Shown here piece after piece: positions 49,459-60,678 of a stretch of 64,000 bases of DNA; position 1 is the stretch's first letter; each line of letters opens with the position of its first letter. Position numbers and translations under genes: made by a program. The stretch is taken from NCBI RefSeq assembly GCF_003325755.1, contig NZ_QORI02000009.1:62001-126000 (forward strand). The letters are read 5' to 3'. This DNA is from Pseudomonas sp. SST3 (GTDB lineage Bacteria > Pseudomonadota > Gammaproteobacteria > Pseudomonadales > Pseudomonadaceae). The notes below the pieces were generated by a model, which saw only the letters and a program-made list of their open reading frames with translations, had not been told where the DNA came from and searched no databases.

Positions 49459-50723
49459 CAAGTACGCACGTGACCGTCGCCGAAGACCACATACTTCTCG
49501 CTGGTCAGCCCTTCCAGACCCACCGGTCCGCGCGCGTGCAGTTTATCGGTGGAAATACCGATTTCTGCGCCCAACCCATACTCGAATCCATCGGCGAAAC
49601 GCGTGGATGCATTGATCATCACCGACGCCGAGTCGACTTCGGTGATGAAGCGCCGCGCATCGGTGAAATTTTCCGTGACGATCGCGTCAGTGTGCTGCGA
49701 ACCGTAGCGGTTGATGTGCGCGATGGCATCGTCCAGCGAATCGACTATTCGAATCGACAGGATCGGGGCGTTGTACTCGGTGGACCAATCCTCTTCGCTG
49801 GCGGCTAGCACTTCGTTGCCCAGTAATTCGCAGGTTCGCGCGCAGCCTCGCAGTTCGACGCCCTTGTCCCGATAGATCGCAGTCAGCGGCGGCATGACAC
49901 GCTCAGCGATGGACGCGTGCACGAGCAGCGTTTCCATCGTGTTACAAGGCGCGTAGCGCTGGGTCTTGGCATTATCTGCGATGCGAATGGCCTTGCCGAC
50001 ATCAGCAGCCTGATCGATGAACACGTGACAGATGCCGTCCAGATGCTTGATCACCGGCACCTTGGCATCACGGCTGATGCGTTCGATCAGACCCTTGCCA
50101 CCGCGGGGCACGATGACGTCGACATAGTCGGGCATGGTGATCAGCGCACCGACGGCAGCACGATCAATGGTCTCGACGACCTGCACCGCGGCAGCCGGCA
50201 GATCGGCCTCGGCCAACCCCAACAGGATGCAGCGGGCAATCGCCTGGTTCGAATGAATCGCTTCCGAGCCGCCACGCAGGATGGTGGCGTTGCCTGATTT
50301 CAGACAGAGGCTGGCCGCGTCGATGGTTACGTTCGGCCGCGACTCATAGATGATCCCGACCACACCCAGCGGCACGCGCATCTTGCCGACCTGAATACCC
50401 GACGGTAGGTACCGCATGTCACGAATTTCGCCGATTGGATCGGGCAGGCTCGCGACCTGGCGCAACCCTTCGATCATGTCGTCAATGCGCGCCGGGGTCA
50501 GCGCCAGACGATCGAGCATAGCCTCATCCAGACCATTCGCGCGCCCCGCAGCGAGGTCTTGCTGGTTAGCACTGACCAGCTCCTCGCGCGCGGCATCGAG
50601 CGCGGCAGCAGCGGCGTGCAGCGCGCGGTTCTTCTGCGCGGTGGTGGCTCGCGCAAGCACGCGCGACGCCTCGCGCGCGGCGCGACCGAGGCGGGTCATG
50701 TAGTCGAGTACGGACTCGGTCAT
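49458..50723 (-). CDS. proA: Gamma-glutamyl phosphate reductase
   Basis: Second enzyme of proline synthesis, reducing gamma-glutamyl phosphate to the semialdehyde with NADPH. The 421-residue protein is full length from [13 protein letters not shown], with the catalytic Cys in [13 protein letters not shown] and the NADP-binding region [14 protein letters not shown]. The open frame begins 17 codons further upstream, but conservation and length support 50723. First gene of the leftward run. Confidence 0.95.
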   Translation of the reverse strand: MTESVLDYMTRLGRAAREASRVLARATTAQKNRALHAAAAALDAAREELVSANQQDLAAGRANGLDEAMLDRLALTPARIDDMIEGLRQVASLPDPIGEIRDMRYLPSGIQVGKMRVPLGVVGIIYESRPNVTIDAASLCLKSGNATILRGGSEAIHSNQAIARCILLGLAEADLPAAAVQVVETIDRAAVGALITMPDYVDVIVPRGGKGLIERISRDAKVPVIKHLDGICHVFIDQAADVGKAIRIADNAKTQRYAPCNTMETLLVHASIAERVMPPLTAIYRDKGVELRGCARTCELLGNEVLAASEEDWSTEYNAPILSIRIVDSLDDAIAHINRYGSQHTDAIVTENFTDARRFITEVDSASVMINASTRFADGFEYGLGAEIGISTDKLHARGPVGLEGLTSEKYVVFGDGHVRT

Positions 50724-50966
50724 GGTCTGGCTAGCCTGACTGAAGGGAAAGCGGCTGATTATAGCCACCCGCACGCCTCACGCACAGCAGCGCCGGGCGA
50801 ATGGCTGTAACGCGACGGCCCCGAGGTGCAACCACCCCGGCCATACGACCGGACGAACCCACACTTAAGCCATCGCCAGCTGCCGATGGCATTGGCATTA
50901 TCAGCGCAGGGTTGAAACCGAGGCACCTACTGCCGGGTCGAAACCGTCTCGATTCAAGGAAAACCC

Positions 50967-52286
50967 ATGCCCGAATGGCTCACCGCACTCACCGGCTGGC
51001 TCGCTGAAAACCCCCAGTGGCTGGGCCTCAGCCTGTTCCTGGTGGCTTGCCTGGAATGCCTAGCGGTGGTCGGCCTGCTAATGCCCGGCACCGTCCTGGT
51101 ATTCGCCATTGCCATGCTCGCCGGCAGCGGCGTGCTGAGTCTCGGCGAAACATTACTGCTGGGCTACGCCGGTGGCCTGCTCGGCGATCTACTGTCATAC
51201 GGGCTGGGGCGACGCTATCACCAGAACATTCGCAGCATTCGGGGCTTGCGCGACCACCCGGAATGGCTGACGCGGGCCGAGCTGTACTTCGAACGCTACG
51301 GCATCGCCAGCCTCCTCGTGGGCCGTTTCATCGGTCCGCTGCGGCCCATGTTGCCACTCACCGCCGGCATGCTCGATATGCCGTTCGGGCGTTTCTTCCT
51401 GGTCAGCCTGATTGCCGCGGCCGGCTGGGCGATGGCCTATCTGCTGCCGGGCTGGACGGCTGGCGCTGCCGTACGATTGCCGTTGCCGGATGGATTCTGG
51501 CCGGAGGCCGGACTCATCCTCGGCGCGCTGTTGATATTGATTGGCGGCGTGGTGCACAGCAGCCTGCATCAGATGCGCTGGGTCACGCCGCTGGCCGCCG
51601 GCCTCAGCGCCGCGATTCTGATCGGTTTGTTCTTCGGCTGGCCCCATCTCGTGGAATTCGACGAAGGCCTGATGACAGTCGTCCAGGGCGAACGCAGCCC
51701 GATATTCGACCGATTCATGGTCGTGGTCACCCGCGCTGGCGACTTCCACACACAGCTATGGGCCGCGGTGCTTCTGAGCCTGCTGTTAATCGCGGTGAAG
51801 CAGCGGCGAGCGGCCGCTTTCGCGATCCTCACGCTGCTGGGCACAGCGCTGGCCAATGGTGCGCTGAAAGCAACCTTTGGGCGGGTCCGCCCGGAAATAC
51901 TTCTCGACCCCTTGCACAGCTTCAGTTTCCCCAGCGGTCACAGTTCGGCGGCGTTCGCTTTCTTTCTCACGCTCGGGGTACTTGCAGGGCGCGGTCAACC
52001 ACCGCGCCTGCGCCTGGCCTGGGTGCTGCTGGCTGGGCTGCCAGCGACCGCCATTGCCCTGTCACGGGTTTATCTGGGCGTACACTGGCCTACCGATGTG
52101 ATTGCCGGCGCCTTGCTGGCCGCCACCATTTGCGCCGTGAGCCTGACCATCGTTCAGTGGCGCACACCGATGCAAGCGCTCTCGCCCCGGATATGGTGGC
52201 TGATTCTGCCCGCGACCCTGGGGCTGATCGGAGCGTTTGCGGTCTGGGCACTACCGGGTGCCATGCTGCTGTATCGCTATCAGTAA
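50967..52286 (+). CDS. DedA-PAP2 fusion membrane protein
   Basis: A 439-residue inner-membrane protein joining two domains. Residues about 5-200 are a DedA domain (ECLAVVGLLMPGTVLVFAIA, then GLLGDLLSYGLGRRY and RFIGPLRPMLPLTAGM). Residues about 235-410 are a PAP2 phosphatase with the three motifs KATFGRVRP, PSGHSSA and SRVYLGVHWPTDV. DedA proteins flip undecaprenyl phosphate or phospholipids, and PAP2 domains dephosphorylate undecaprenyl or phosphatidyl pyrophosphates. The fusion therefore plausibly dephosphorylates and recycles a lipid carrier. It is divergent from proA, 243 bp away. Confidence 0.88.
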   Translation: MPEWLTALTGWLAENPQWLGLSLFLVACLECLAVVGLLMPGTVLVFAIAMLAGSGVLSLGETLLLGYAGGLLGDLLSYGLGRRYHQNIRSIRGLRDHPEWLTRAELYFERYGIASLLVGRFIGPLRPMLPLTAGMLDMPFGRFFLVSLIAAAGWAMAYLLPGWTAGAAVRLPLPDGFWPEAGLILGALLILIGGVVHSSLHQMRWVTPLAAGLSAAILIGLFFGWPHLVEFDEGLMTVVQGERSPIFDRFMVVVTRAGDFHTQLWAAVLLSLLLIAVKQRRAAAFAILTLLGTALANGALKATFGRVRPEILLDPLHSFSFPSGHSSAAFAFFLTLGVLAGRGQPPRLRLAWVLLAGLPATAIALSRVYLGVHWPTDVIAGALLAATICAVSLTIVQWRTPMQALSPRIWWLILPATLGLIGAFAVWALPGAMLLYRYQ

Positions 52287-52313
52287 CCGCTCGGCGACAG
52301 TAGCCAGGCAGCC

Positions 52314-52904
52314 CTAATCGACGGCATCTCCCTGCAATTGCTCCAGCCAACGCTGGATGCGCTGGAGCTGCTGCTGCGGATCGTCCAGCTGCAGCAACTC
52401 AACCTTCTGCTCCGGCTGAAAGGGCAACAGATACGCCAGCTGATGCGCCAGCGAACGCTGCCCCTGCGCCGCGCCGCCCATGCCCAGGGTTTCGACCATC
52501 GGGTGCTGACCCAGGGCCTCGAGCAGAATCGCCAGGTCGGCGTATTCGTCGCCCAGCGGCCTGTCGTCACCCTCATCTCGCCAGTTGACCTCGGCGACCG
52601 TCAGCTGATCACGTTGCACTTCGGCCGAGAGCACATCGAAGCGCCGCCCGCCCTCGACGCGGATGCCCAGCAAACCATTGGGGCGCTGCTGCCAGTCGCG
52701 GATCAGCGCCTCGCAACCGATCGGGGCATATTCGCGGGCCGCCAGCCCCACCTCGCTGCCTTCGACAATGCGCACCACACCAAAGCCATGCCCCGCCTTC
52801 ATGCAGCTGCTGACCATATCGAGATAGCGTGCCTCGAAAATCTGCAGATCGAGTGTGCAACCGGGAAACAACACGGTATCGAGCGGAAACAACGGCAGTT
52901 TCAT
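52314..52904 (-). CDS. LON-domain (substrate-binding) protein without protease
   Basis: A 196-residue protein consisting of the LON N-terminal domain: KLPLFPLDTVLFPGCTLDLQ, IFEARYLDMVSSCM, then GFGVVRIVEGSEVG and ALIRDWQQRPNGLLGIRVEG. There is no ATPase or Ser-Lys protease part. Such stand-alone domains are common and uncharacterised; they may bind substrates for degradation. GGAGC lies before the ATG, and the gene begins nine bases after the cidB-like stop, so it is the third gene of that operon. Confidence 0.87.
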   Translation of the reverse strand: MKLPLFPLDTVLFPGCTLDLQIFEARYLDMVSSCMKAGHGFGVVRIVEGSEVGLAAREYAPIGCEALIRDWQQRPNGLLGIRVEGGRRFDVLSAEVQRDQLTVAEVNWRDEGDDRPLGDEYADLAILLEALGQHPMVETLGMGGAAQGQRSLAHQLAYLLPFQPEQKVELLQLDDPQQQLQRIQRWLEQLQGDAVD

Positions 52905-52913
52905 TCAAGCTCC

Positions 52914-53633
52914 TTACGACAACAGCAACACGGCCAGCGGCAGCAGCACCGCCGTCATCACACCCATCAGACTCATCGCCAGCGCTGCGAAAGCACCGCA
53001 CTCGTCGCCTTCCTGCAGGGCCTGCGCGGTCCCCACGGCATGCGCGGTCAGGCCCAGCGCCATGCCGCGGGCAGCAGGATGCAGAACGCCAAAGCGGCGC
53101 AACAGTTCCGGACCGACGATCGCGCCGATGATGCCGGTAATCATCACGAAAACCGCCGCCAGCGCCACCACGCCGCCAATCTGCTCAGCTACCAGCATGG
53201 CGATTGGCGAGGTCACCGACTTGGGCGCCAGCGTCATCAGAATCATCTGGTCGGCGCCGAAGGCCCAGGCGAGCGCCATTCCCAGCGCAGTGGCGCCGGT
53301 TCCAGCCAGCAGCAACGTGAGCATGATCGGTCCAAACAACTCGCGAATCCGCCGCAGGTTGAGATACAGGGGCACCGCCAGCGCCACGGTGGCGGGCCCG
53401 AGCAACACGGTGAGCATTTGCGCACTGCCGCGGTATTCGTCATAACTGAGTCCGCAGACCAGCAAGATTCCGATGACCATTACCATCGATACCAGCACCG
53501 GCTGCAGATACACCCAGCGAGTTTTTTCGTAGGCCGCATAAGCCAACTGAAAAGCTGCCAGGGTGATCGCCACGCCGAATAGCGGGTGGTGGATCACCGC
53601 GTCCCAGGCCGCCTGCCACTGCACCGCGATCAT
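52914..53633 (-). CDS. LrgB/CidB-family membrane protein
   Basis: A 239-residue inner-membrane protein with about seven helices and the family motifs FGPIMLTLLLAGTGATALGM, LAPKSVTSPIAML and AVGTAQALQEGDECGAFAALAM. CidB/LrgB proteins partner with CidA/LrgA in holin-like control of murein hydrolase activity or export of small metabolites. It overlaps the upstream cidA-like gene by four bases. Confidence 0.9.
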   Translation of the reverse strand: MIAVQWQAAWDAVIHHPLFGVAITLAAFQLAYAAYEKTRWVYLQPVLVSMVMVIGILLVCGLSYDEYRGSAQMLTVLLGPATVALAVPLYLNLRRIRELFGPIMLTLLLAGTGATALGMALAWAFGADQMILMTLAPKSVTSPIAMLVAEQIGGVVALAAVFVMITGIIGAIVGPELLRRFGVLHPAARGMALGLTAHAVGTAQALQEGDECGAFAALAMSLMGVMTAVLLPLAVLLLS

Positions 53634-53992
53634 GCTCGGCCCGCCTTGCGCTGCTGACGGCGAATCAATAGTTGCATCAGCCAGCCGGTGAATATCAACG
53701 ACACCACCAGTGAAAGCACCAATACCCCAACGATGGCCCAGAAATCATCGAGGATCGCCTCGGTATAGGCCATCACTCCCACCGCTGGCGGTACCAGCAG
53801 CAGCGGCAGGTAACGCAACAGACTCCGCGCCGCCAACTGTAGCGACTCGCTCGCCTGACCACGAACCAACAGTGCCACGAACAGCAGCAGCAACCCGATA
53901 ATCGGCCCAGGCAATATTGGCAGCACCATCACGTTGAGCGCGGTGCCGAGCAGTTGAAACAGCACCAGCCAGGTTAACCCGCGTAACAACAT
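53630..53992 (-). CDS. CidA/LrgA-family holin-like protein
   Basis: A 120-residue protein with four helices: LTWLVLFQLLGTALNVMVLP, then ILPGPIIGLLLLFVALLVRG and LLLVPPAVGVMAY. These are CidA/LrgA hallmarks. GGAGG lies five bases before the ATG at 53992, which rules out the longer frame. With the overlapping cidB-like gene it forms a holin-antiholin type pair linked to autolysis and overflow metabolism. No LysR-type cidR is adjacent. Confidence 0.9.
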   Translation of the reverse strand: MLLRGLTWLVLFQLLGTALNVMVLPILPGPIIGLLLLFVALLVRGQASESLQLAARSLLRYLPLLLVPPAVGVMAYTEAILDDFWAIVGVLVLSLVVSLIFTGWLMQLLIRRQQRKAGRA

Positions 53993-54181
53993 GAAAGCCT
54001 CCGCAGCAAAAAAGGAGCGCAATTATAGGCCGCTCTCTGCAATGAAACCCCTGCAGGCGCCGGTCCGGCCTATGACCCAGTATTCGCGGTAATCATCCTT
54101 GGTTGTTTCGCCGCCAGGCGCATGCTGATCTAACCATCCGCACTCGTATTCGAACAAAACAACAAATGCCCGGAGGGATAT

Positions 54182-54637
54182 ATGCCGCAAGTACCCGTTG
54201 CAGAACTCAAGGACTATATTGGCAAGGAGCTTGGTCGCTCCGAATGGTTCACCGTCGATCAACAGCGAGTCGACCAATTCGCTGATTGCACCGGCGACCA
54301 TCAGTTCATCCACATCGATCCTGAGAAAGCCGCACAGACGCCGTTCGGCGGCACCATCGCGCATGGTTTCCTGTCGCTGTCGCTGCTGCCGATGCTGATG
54401 GAGCACCTGATGATCAGGCCCGAAGGCACCAAGATGGGCGTCAACTACGGGCTCGACAGTCTGCGTTTCATCCAACCCGTCAGGGTCGGCTCGCGGGTTC
54501 GCGTGGCCGCGACACTGCTCGACGCTTACGAGAAAAACCCGGGCCAGTGGCTGCTCAAATCGCGGGCCGTAATGGAAATCGAGGGCGTGGAGAAGCCCGC
54601 CTATATCGCCGAAACCCTGGCGCTCTGCGTCATCTGA
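54182..54637 (+). CDS. MaoC-family (R)-specific enoyl-CoA hydratase
   Basis: A 151-residue hot-dog-fold protein with the hydratase motif DQFADCTGDHQFIHID (catalytic Asp and His about residues 36-41) and FGGTIAHGFLSLSLLP, then MGVNYGLDSLRFIQPV. Such enzymes hydrate trans-2-enoyl-CoA to (R)-3-hydroxyacyl-CoA, linking beta-oxidation to polyester or fatty acid synthesis. A strong GGAGGGA lies four bases before the ATG. It ends in a terminator. The acyl specificity is unknown. Confidence 0.9.
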   Translation: MPQVPVAELKDYIGKELGRSEWFTVDQQRVDQFADCTGDHQFIHIDPEKAAQTPFGGTIAHGFLSLSLLPMLMEHLMIRPEGTKMGVNYGLDSLRFIQPVRVGSRVRVAATLLDAYEKNPGQWLLKSRAVMEIEGVEKPAYIAETLALCVI

Positions 54638-54640
54638 GTC

Positions 54641-54675
54641 GACGGGGTGCGGCGTTGTCGCACCCCGTCGGGTTT
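54641..54675 (+). terminator. Rho-independent terminator after the MaoC gene
   Basis: A perfect 11-bp GC-rich stem (GACGGGGTGCG / CGCACCCCGTC) with a seven-base loop lies three bases after the stop and is followed by GGGTTT. Confidence 0.75.
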
Positions 54676-54712
54676 GCGGCATACTGCGGTCATCGCATTT
54701 CTGGATAGCCGC

Positions 54713-56392
54713 ATGCGCCACCTCACCCCGTTCTTGTTCATTTGCCTCCTGGCCGCCTGCGGTGAAGGCGAGCTGCTGCTGCCCGCCGATGCCGTGCTGC
54801 CAGACGGCGGACGCTACCGCGGAGAGATCGTCAATGGCCTGCTGCAGGGCGAAGGGCGCATCGACTATCCCAATGGCAGCCATTATCGCGGCTCGTTCAA
54901 AGATGGTCAGTGGCACGGCCAGGGCTTCTGGCAGGGTGCCAACGGCGATCACTACGAAGGCGAGTTCAAACAGGGGCTGTTCGACGGCCAGGGCCGTTTC
55001 ACCTATGCCACGGGCGGCATCTACGAGGGGCGCTTCCTGCGTGGCAGCCTCAACGGCAAGGGCCGCTATACCGAGCAGGACCTGAGCTATGAAGGCGAAT
55101 TCCAGAACGACCTCTACCATGGCACGGGCACGTTGCAGCACGCCGACGGCACCACCTATCAGGGCAGCTTCGTCGATGGCCAGCCCGACGGCGAAGGCAC
55201 CCGCAGCGATGCCAGCGGCGAGTTTAGCGGCACCTTCGTCAAAGGCCGTCTGAATGGCGAAGGCGCTTATCGAGGCAGTGACGGCGCGAACTATCTAGGC
55301 CAGTTCCGTGACGACCTGTTCCATGGTCCGGGCCGCTATGAAGACGCCAGTGGCGCAGTCTGGAAGGGCACCTTCAAGCACGGCGAACTGAGCGGTGAGG
55401 GCGAGTATGCAGGCGTCGACGGCACCCGCTATAGCGGAGCGTTCAGGCGCTGGCAGTATCACGGCGAGGGCGACCTGCTGCAGCCGGACGGCAGCCGTTA
55501 CAAGGGCCGTTTCCGAGCGGGTCGGTTCGACGGGCCGGGCACCCTCACCCTCGCTGACGGCACGACACAGACCGGCATCTGGCGTGCCGGTCGCCTGAGC
55601 CATGACGCCACCGGCAGGCGTCTGCCGGATCCGCTGGAGGTCGGCCTGCTGCGCCAGGGGAAGCTGCTCACCGAAGCGCTCGAGGCAGTACCGGCATCGA
55701 CCCCGGCGACGGAGCTCTACAGCCTGACCCTCGCTGGAGACGGGCAGCAGAGCGTATTCCTGCGCGAAGTGGGTTATGTCGACAAGCTATTAGCGGAACG
55801 CTTCGCCGCCCATGGTCAGATCACACTGATCAACCATCGCGACCACTTCACCGATCGGCCGCTGGCGACCCGCGAAAATCTCTCCCGCGCCATTCACACG
55901 TTATCCGAGCGCAGCGGTGCAGAGGACCTGATCTTCATCTATCTAACCAGTCACGGCTCGGCCGACCATAAGCTGGTACTGACACAACCGCGGCTGGCGC
56001 TGGAGGACCTGCCCGCAGCCGATCTGGCGGCGTTGTTGCAGCCGCTCGCCGGACGCGACAAGGTGGTGGTGATCTCCGCCTGCTATTCCGGCGGATTCAT
56101 TGAACCGCTGAAAAGCCCGAACACCCTCGTGATTACAGCTGCTCGCGCCGACCGGGTGTCATTCGGCTGCTCAGAGGAAAGCGACTTCACCTACTTCGGC
56201 CGCGCGCTGTTCGCCGAGGCCCTGCAGCAGACCAGGGATATTGTGGAAGCCTTCACGCTGGCACAGGAGAGAGTTGCCGAACGAGAGCAAGCCGACGACT
56301 ATCAGGCTTCGGAGCCACAGATCTGGGCCCCGGAGCAGGTTGTCGAACACTGGCGTGCGCTGAACGAACAACAGCCCACGCCGACCGACTGA
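54713..56392 (+). CDS. MORN-repeat lipoprotein with C13 (legumain/caspase-fold) peptidase domain
   Basis: A 559-residue exported lipoprotein. The signal sequence ends in CLLAACGEG (lipid Cys near 16). About eleven tandem MORN repeats follow (about 30-285; pattern YxGxFxxGxxxGxG, such as [14 protein letters not shown]). A C-terminal C13 peptidase domain carries the dyad His414 in [11 protein letters not shown] and Cys457 in ISACYSGGF, the HG and SAC signatures of clan CD. The adjacent order MaoC-MORN/C13-NAD(P)-binding gene is as I recall from P. aeruginosa. GPI-transamidase-like or processing protease roles are speculative. The start is ATG 54713. Confidence 0.88.
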   Translation: MRHLTPFLFICLLAACGEGELLLPADAVLPDGGRYRGEIVNGLLQGEGRIDYPNGSHYRGSFKDGQWHGQGFWQGANGDHYEGEFKQGLFDGQGRFTYATGGIYEGRFLRGSLNGKGRYTEQDLSYEGEFQNDLYHGTGTLQHADGTTYQGSFVDGQPDGEGTRSDASGEFSGTFVKGRLNGEGAYRGSDGANYLGQFRDDLFHGPGRYEDASGAVWKGTFKHGELSGEGEYAGVDGTRYSGAFRRWQYHGEGDLLQPDGSRYKGRFRAGRFDGPGTLTLADGTTQTGIWRAGRLSHDATGRRLPDPLEVGLLRQGKLLTEALEAVPASTPATELYSLTLAGDGQQSVFLREVGYVDKLLAERFAAHGQITLINHRDHFTDRPLATRENLSRAIHTLSERSGAEDLIFIYLTSHGSADHKLVLTQPRLALEDLPAADLAALLQPLAGRDKVVVISACYSGGFIEPLKSPNTLVITAARADRVSFGCSEESDFTYFGRALFAEALQQTRDIVEAFTLAQERVAEREQADDYQASEPQIWAPEQVVEHWRALNEQQPTPTD

Positions 56393-56412
56393 TCGTTACA
56401 GGAAGCCAAACC

Positions 56413-57054
56413 ATGTATTTGACGCCACAGCGCATTTTGCTTGCCGGCGCCACCGGGCTAACCGGCGAGCATCTGCTCGACCGCCTGCTCAACGAACCCA
56501 CTGTGGAGTGCGTCCTGGCGCCCTGCCGCAAGCCGTTGGCCGAACACCCGCGACTTGTAAACCCGGTCGGACCGCTGCAGACGCTGCTGCCGCAGTTGCC
56601 GGGAGACATCGACACCGCCTTCTGCTGCCTGGGCAGCACCATCAAGGAAGCAGGCAGCCAGGAAGCCTTCCGTGCGGTCGATCATGATCTGGTCGTGCAG
56701 TTCGCCAGACGCGCGCGCGAACTGGATGTGCGGCATCTGCTGGTAATCAGCTCCCTGGGTGCCAACCCGGACAGCTCGATTTTCTACTGTCGGGTCAAGG
56801 GCGAGATGGAAGAGGCTCTGCGCGCCCAGGACTGGCCGCAACTGACCATCGTACGCCCATCGCAGCTACTCGGTCCGCGCACGGAAGTGCGGCCAGTCGA
56901 GCGACTGACCGCGCCACTCTCCTATCTGCTGCCCGGCAAATACCGCGGTATCTCTGCTTGCACCCTAGCTCGTGCGCTCTGGCGCCTGGCGCTGGAGGAA
57001 GGCGACGGTACGCGGATAGTCGAATCCGACGAGCTGCGGAAGCTAGGGCGGTAA
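56413..57054 (+). CDS. NAD(P)H-binding protein, atypical SDR (HTATIP2-like)
   Basis: A 213-residue Rossmann-fold protein with the nucleotide loop [18 protein letters not shown] at the N-terminus, [41 protein letters not shown] (active-site Tyr region with following Lys-Gly-Glu) and [12 protein letters not shown]. This arrangement matches the oxidoreductase HTATIP2-like group of atypical short-chain dehydrogenases. It starts 20 bp after the MORN/C13 gene, so they probably share a transcript. Substrate unknown. Confidence 0.85.
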   Translation: MYLTPQRILLAGATGLTGEHLLDRLLNEPTVECVLAPCRKPLAEHPRLVNPVGPLQTLLPQLPGDIDTAFCCLGSTIKEAGSQEAFRAVDHDLVVQFARRARELDVRHLLVISSLGANPDSSIFYCRVKGEMEEALRAQDWPQLTIVRPSQLLGPRTEVRPVERLTAPLSYLLPGKYRGISACTLARALWRLALEEGDGTRIVESDELRKLGR

Positions 57055-57079
57055 GCTGCTGCATCCGTGTGGTTGTCGT

Positions 57080-58460
<1,381 letters not shown>

Positions 58461-58584
58461 GGGCGCTCGCTGCAGCAAGAACGGAAGCGAAGTCTAACCA
58501 TCCGACAGCGCTCCATACAGGGCCGTAGCCGCGCTCGACGGCATGCTAGACTCGCCACTTTTCCAGCCTGGGCACCGCACTCAA

Positions 58585-59616
58585 ATGGCCAAACGCCAAC
58601 TCAACCGCCGGCAGAACTGGCGCATCGAGAAGATCCAGGAAGAGCGCGCATTGCGCGCAGCACGGCGGGAATCACGCACCATCGAAGAGCTCGAGGGCGG
58701 CGATCTCGGTCCGGAACAGACCGGCCTGGTGATCGCCCACTTCGGTGTGCAGGTGGAAGTGGAAGCCCAGGAGGACGAGCACCGCGGCCAGGTCTTCCGC
58801 TGCCACTTGCGCGCCAACCTGCCAGCCCTGGTCACCGGCGATCGAGTGGTCTGGCGTCCAGGCAATCAAGGCATCGGCGTGATTGTCGCGCAACTGCCGC
58901 GGCAAACCGAACTGTGCCGACCCGACACTCGCGGCCAGCTCAAACCGGTGGCCGCCAACGTCGACCTGATCGTCATCGTCTTCGCTCCCTTGCCGGAACC
59001 TCACGCCAACCTCATCGATCGCTACCTGATCGCCGCCGAGCACGCCGGTATTACGCCGCTGCTGCTGTTGAACAAGGCGGATCTGATCGATGCGCAGAAC
59101 GAAGGTGCCCTCAATGCATTGCTGGGGGTGTACCGAACGCTGGGCTACCCGCTGATGGAGGTTTCCGCCCATGACGGCGCAGGCATGGACGCACTGAAGG
59201 CCAGGCTCGACGGCCACGTCAGCGTGTTCGTCGGCCAGTCAGGAGTGGGCAAGTCATCGCTGGTGAACAGCCTGCTGCCTGGCGTCGATACCCGCGTCGG
59301 AGCGTTGTCGGAAATGACCGGCAAGGGCACACATACCACCACCACCGCACGACTGTTCCACTTTCCCGGCGGCGGCGAGCTAATCGATTCCCCGGGCATT
59401 CGCGAATTCGGCCTGGGCCATGTCAGCCGCGCCGATGTGGAAGCCGGCTTCATCGAGTTCCAGGAATTGCTGGGGCATTGCCGCTTTCGTGATTGCAAGC
59501 ACGACCGCGAGCCGGGGTGTGCACTGCTGAAAGCGCTGGAGCAGGGGGAAATCCAGCCGCAGCGCATGGCCAGCTACCGGCATATCATCAGTAGCCTGCC
59601 GGAAGCCGACTATTAG
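58585..59616 (+). CDS. rsgA: Small ribosomal subunit GTPase RsgA
   Basis: A 343-residue circularly permuted GTPase that checks late 30S maturation. An N-terminal OB domain precedes the permuted G motifs, seen in order G4 ([10 protein letters not shown]), then G1 ([12 protein letters not shown]), and G3 ([10 protein letters not shown]). The C-terminal zinc site is [14 protein letters not shown]. The N-terminus [17 protein letters not shown] is basic and RNA-binding. The ATG at 58585 fits conservation. It converges on motB. Confidence 0.95.
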   Translation: MAKRQLNRRQNWRIEKIQEERALRAARRESRTIEELEGGDLGPEQTGLVIAHFGVQVEVEAQEDEHRGQVFRCHLRANLPALVTGDRVVWRPGNQGIGVIVAQLPRQTELCRPDTRGQLKPVAANVDLIVIVFAPLPEPHANLIDRYLIAAEHAGITPLLLLNKADLIDAQNEGALNALLGVYRTLGYPLMEVSAHDGAGMDALKARLDGHVSVFVGQSGVGKSSLVNSLLPGVDTRVGALSEMTGKGTHTTTTARLFHFPGGGELIDSPGIREFGLGHVSRADVEAGFIEFQELLGHCRFRDCKHDREPGCALLKALEQGEIQPQRMASYRHIISSLPEADY

Positions 59617-59659
59617 TCAGCAGGCACTTTCCCCACGAACCGGAGGCCAAGCGCCTGAA

Positions 59660-60676
59660 TCAGTTGCCGCCGGGCTGATCGAACTCCAGCACGCCATCCT
59701 CGAAGATGTTCAGCCGCTCACGCAATTGCGGCGGTTGCAGCGGCTCGATGGTCTCTTCGACTGAAGCCGGCATCGGGGCATCGCTCGGGGGCCCTTGCCT
59801 TGGAACCGGAGACGCACCTGCCGCGTCCGATTGTTCGCCCTCGATGGTGCGCTGCGCCTTCTTGGTCAGCACGAGAATGTCGATGCGCCGATTGACCGGA
59901 TTCAATGGCTCTTCACGGTCGAACAGCGCCGACGAGGCATAGCCCACCACGCGAGCGATCTGCTCCTCGGGGTAGCCACCGGCGACGAGGGTACGCCGGG
60001 CCGCATTGGCACGCCCCGAGGACAGCTCCCAGTTGCCGAAATCGCCTCGCCCCGAGTAAGGCTTGGCATCGGTGTGGCCGCTGACACTGATCTTGTTCGG
60101 CACCGCGCGAATGGTATCGGCCATTGCCAGCAGGATGTCTTCGAAATAGGGCTGCAGCTGCGAGCTGCCCAAGGCGAACATCGGCCGATTGGCCGCATCC
60201 ATGATCTGGATGCGCAAGCCATCCTGGGTAATCTCGAACAATATCTGGTCCTTGAAGCGGGTCAGGTCTGGATTCTCATCGACCTTGTTCTGCAACTCCT
60301 GCAGCAATAGCTCCAGCCGCTCGCGCTCCAGTTGCTCGGCAAAGGTTTCCGCCTGCTCGGCATCAATCTTCGATTCGCTCTGCTGGACGGCCGGGTCCAC
60401 TTCATCATTGAGGGTACGGTCGGGGGCTGGCGTCGGCGTGCCACCGAGATCGATCACATGTGGGCTCGCACTTTCAGTGAAACCAATAGGGTCCTGGAAG
60501 TAGCCGGAAATGGCGCGCTTCTGTTCCGGCGTGGCCGAGGACATCAGCCACATCACCAGGAAGAAGGCCATCATGGCGGTCGCAAAGTCGGCGAAGGCAA
60601 TCTTCCATGCGCCACCGTGATGACCGGCGGCCGTTTTCTTGACCCGCTTGATGATGATCGGTTGGTTGTTGTCCAC
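59660..60676 (-). CDS. motB: Flagellar motor stator protein MotB
   Basis: A 338-residue stator subunit with a basic N-terminus, one membrane helix with the proton-accepting Asp30 (AFADFATAMMAFFLVMW), a plug/linker, and a C-terminal OmpA-like peptidoglycan-binding domain (about 155-285) with VSGHTDAKPYSGRGDFGNWELS. The C-terminal 50 residues are Pro/Ala/Glu-rich. It follows motA by two bases. Confidence 0.95.
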   Translation of the reverse strand: MDNNQPIIIKRVKKTAAGHHGGAWKIAFADFATAMMAFFLVMWLMSSATPEQKRAISGYFQDPIGFTESASPHVIDLGGTPTPAPDRTLNDEVDPAVQQSESKIDAEQAETFAEQLERERLELLLQELQNKVDENPDLTRFKDQILFEITQDGLRIQIMDAANRPMFALGSSQLQPYFEDILLAMADTIRAVPNKISVSGHTDAKPYSGRGDFGNWELSSGRANAARRTLVAGGYPEEQIARVVGYASSALFDREEPLNPVNRRIDILVLTKKAQRTIEGEQSDAAGASPVPRQGPPSDAPMPASVEETIEPLQPPQLRERLNIFEDGVLEFDQPGGN

Positions 60677-60678
60677 GG

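Noticed and set aside
51017..52303. Second plus-strand open frame of 428 codons
   Set aside because: It lies within the DedA-PAP2 gene in another frame and has no membrane helices or motifs.
52338..53582. Plus-strand open frame of 414 codons rich in Gln, His and Arg
   Set aside because: Antisense to the LON-domain and cidB-like genes, both recognisable throughout.
54023..55141. Minus-strand open frame of 372 codons
   Set aside because: Antisense to the MaoC gene and the MORN repeats; its apparent regularity comes from the repeats on the coding strand.
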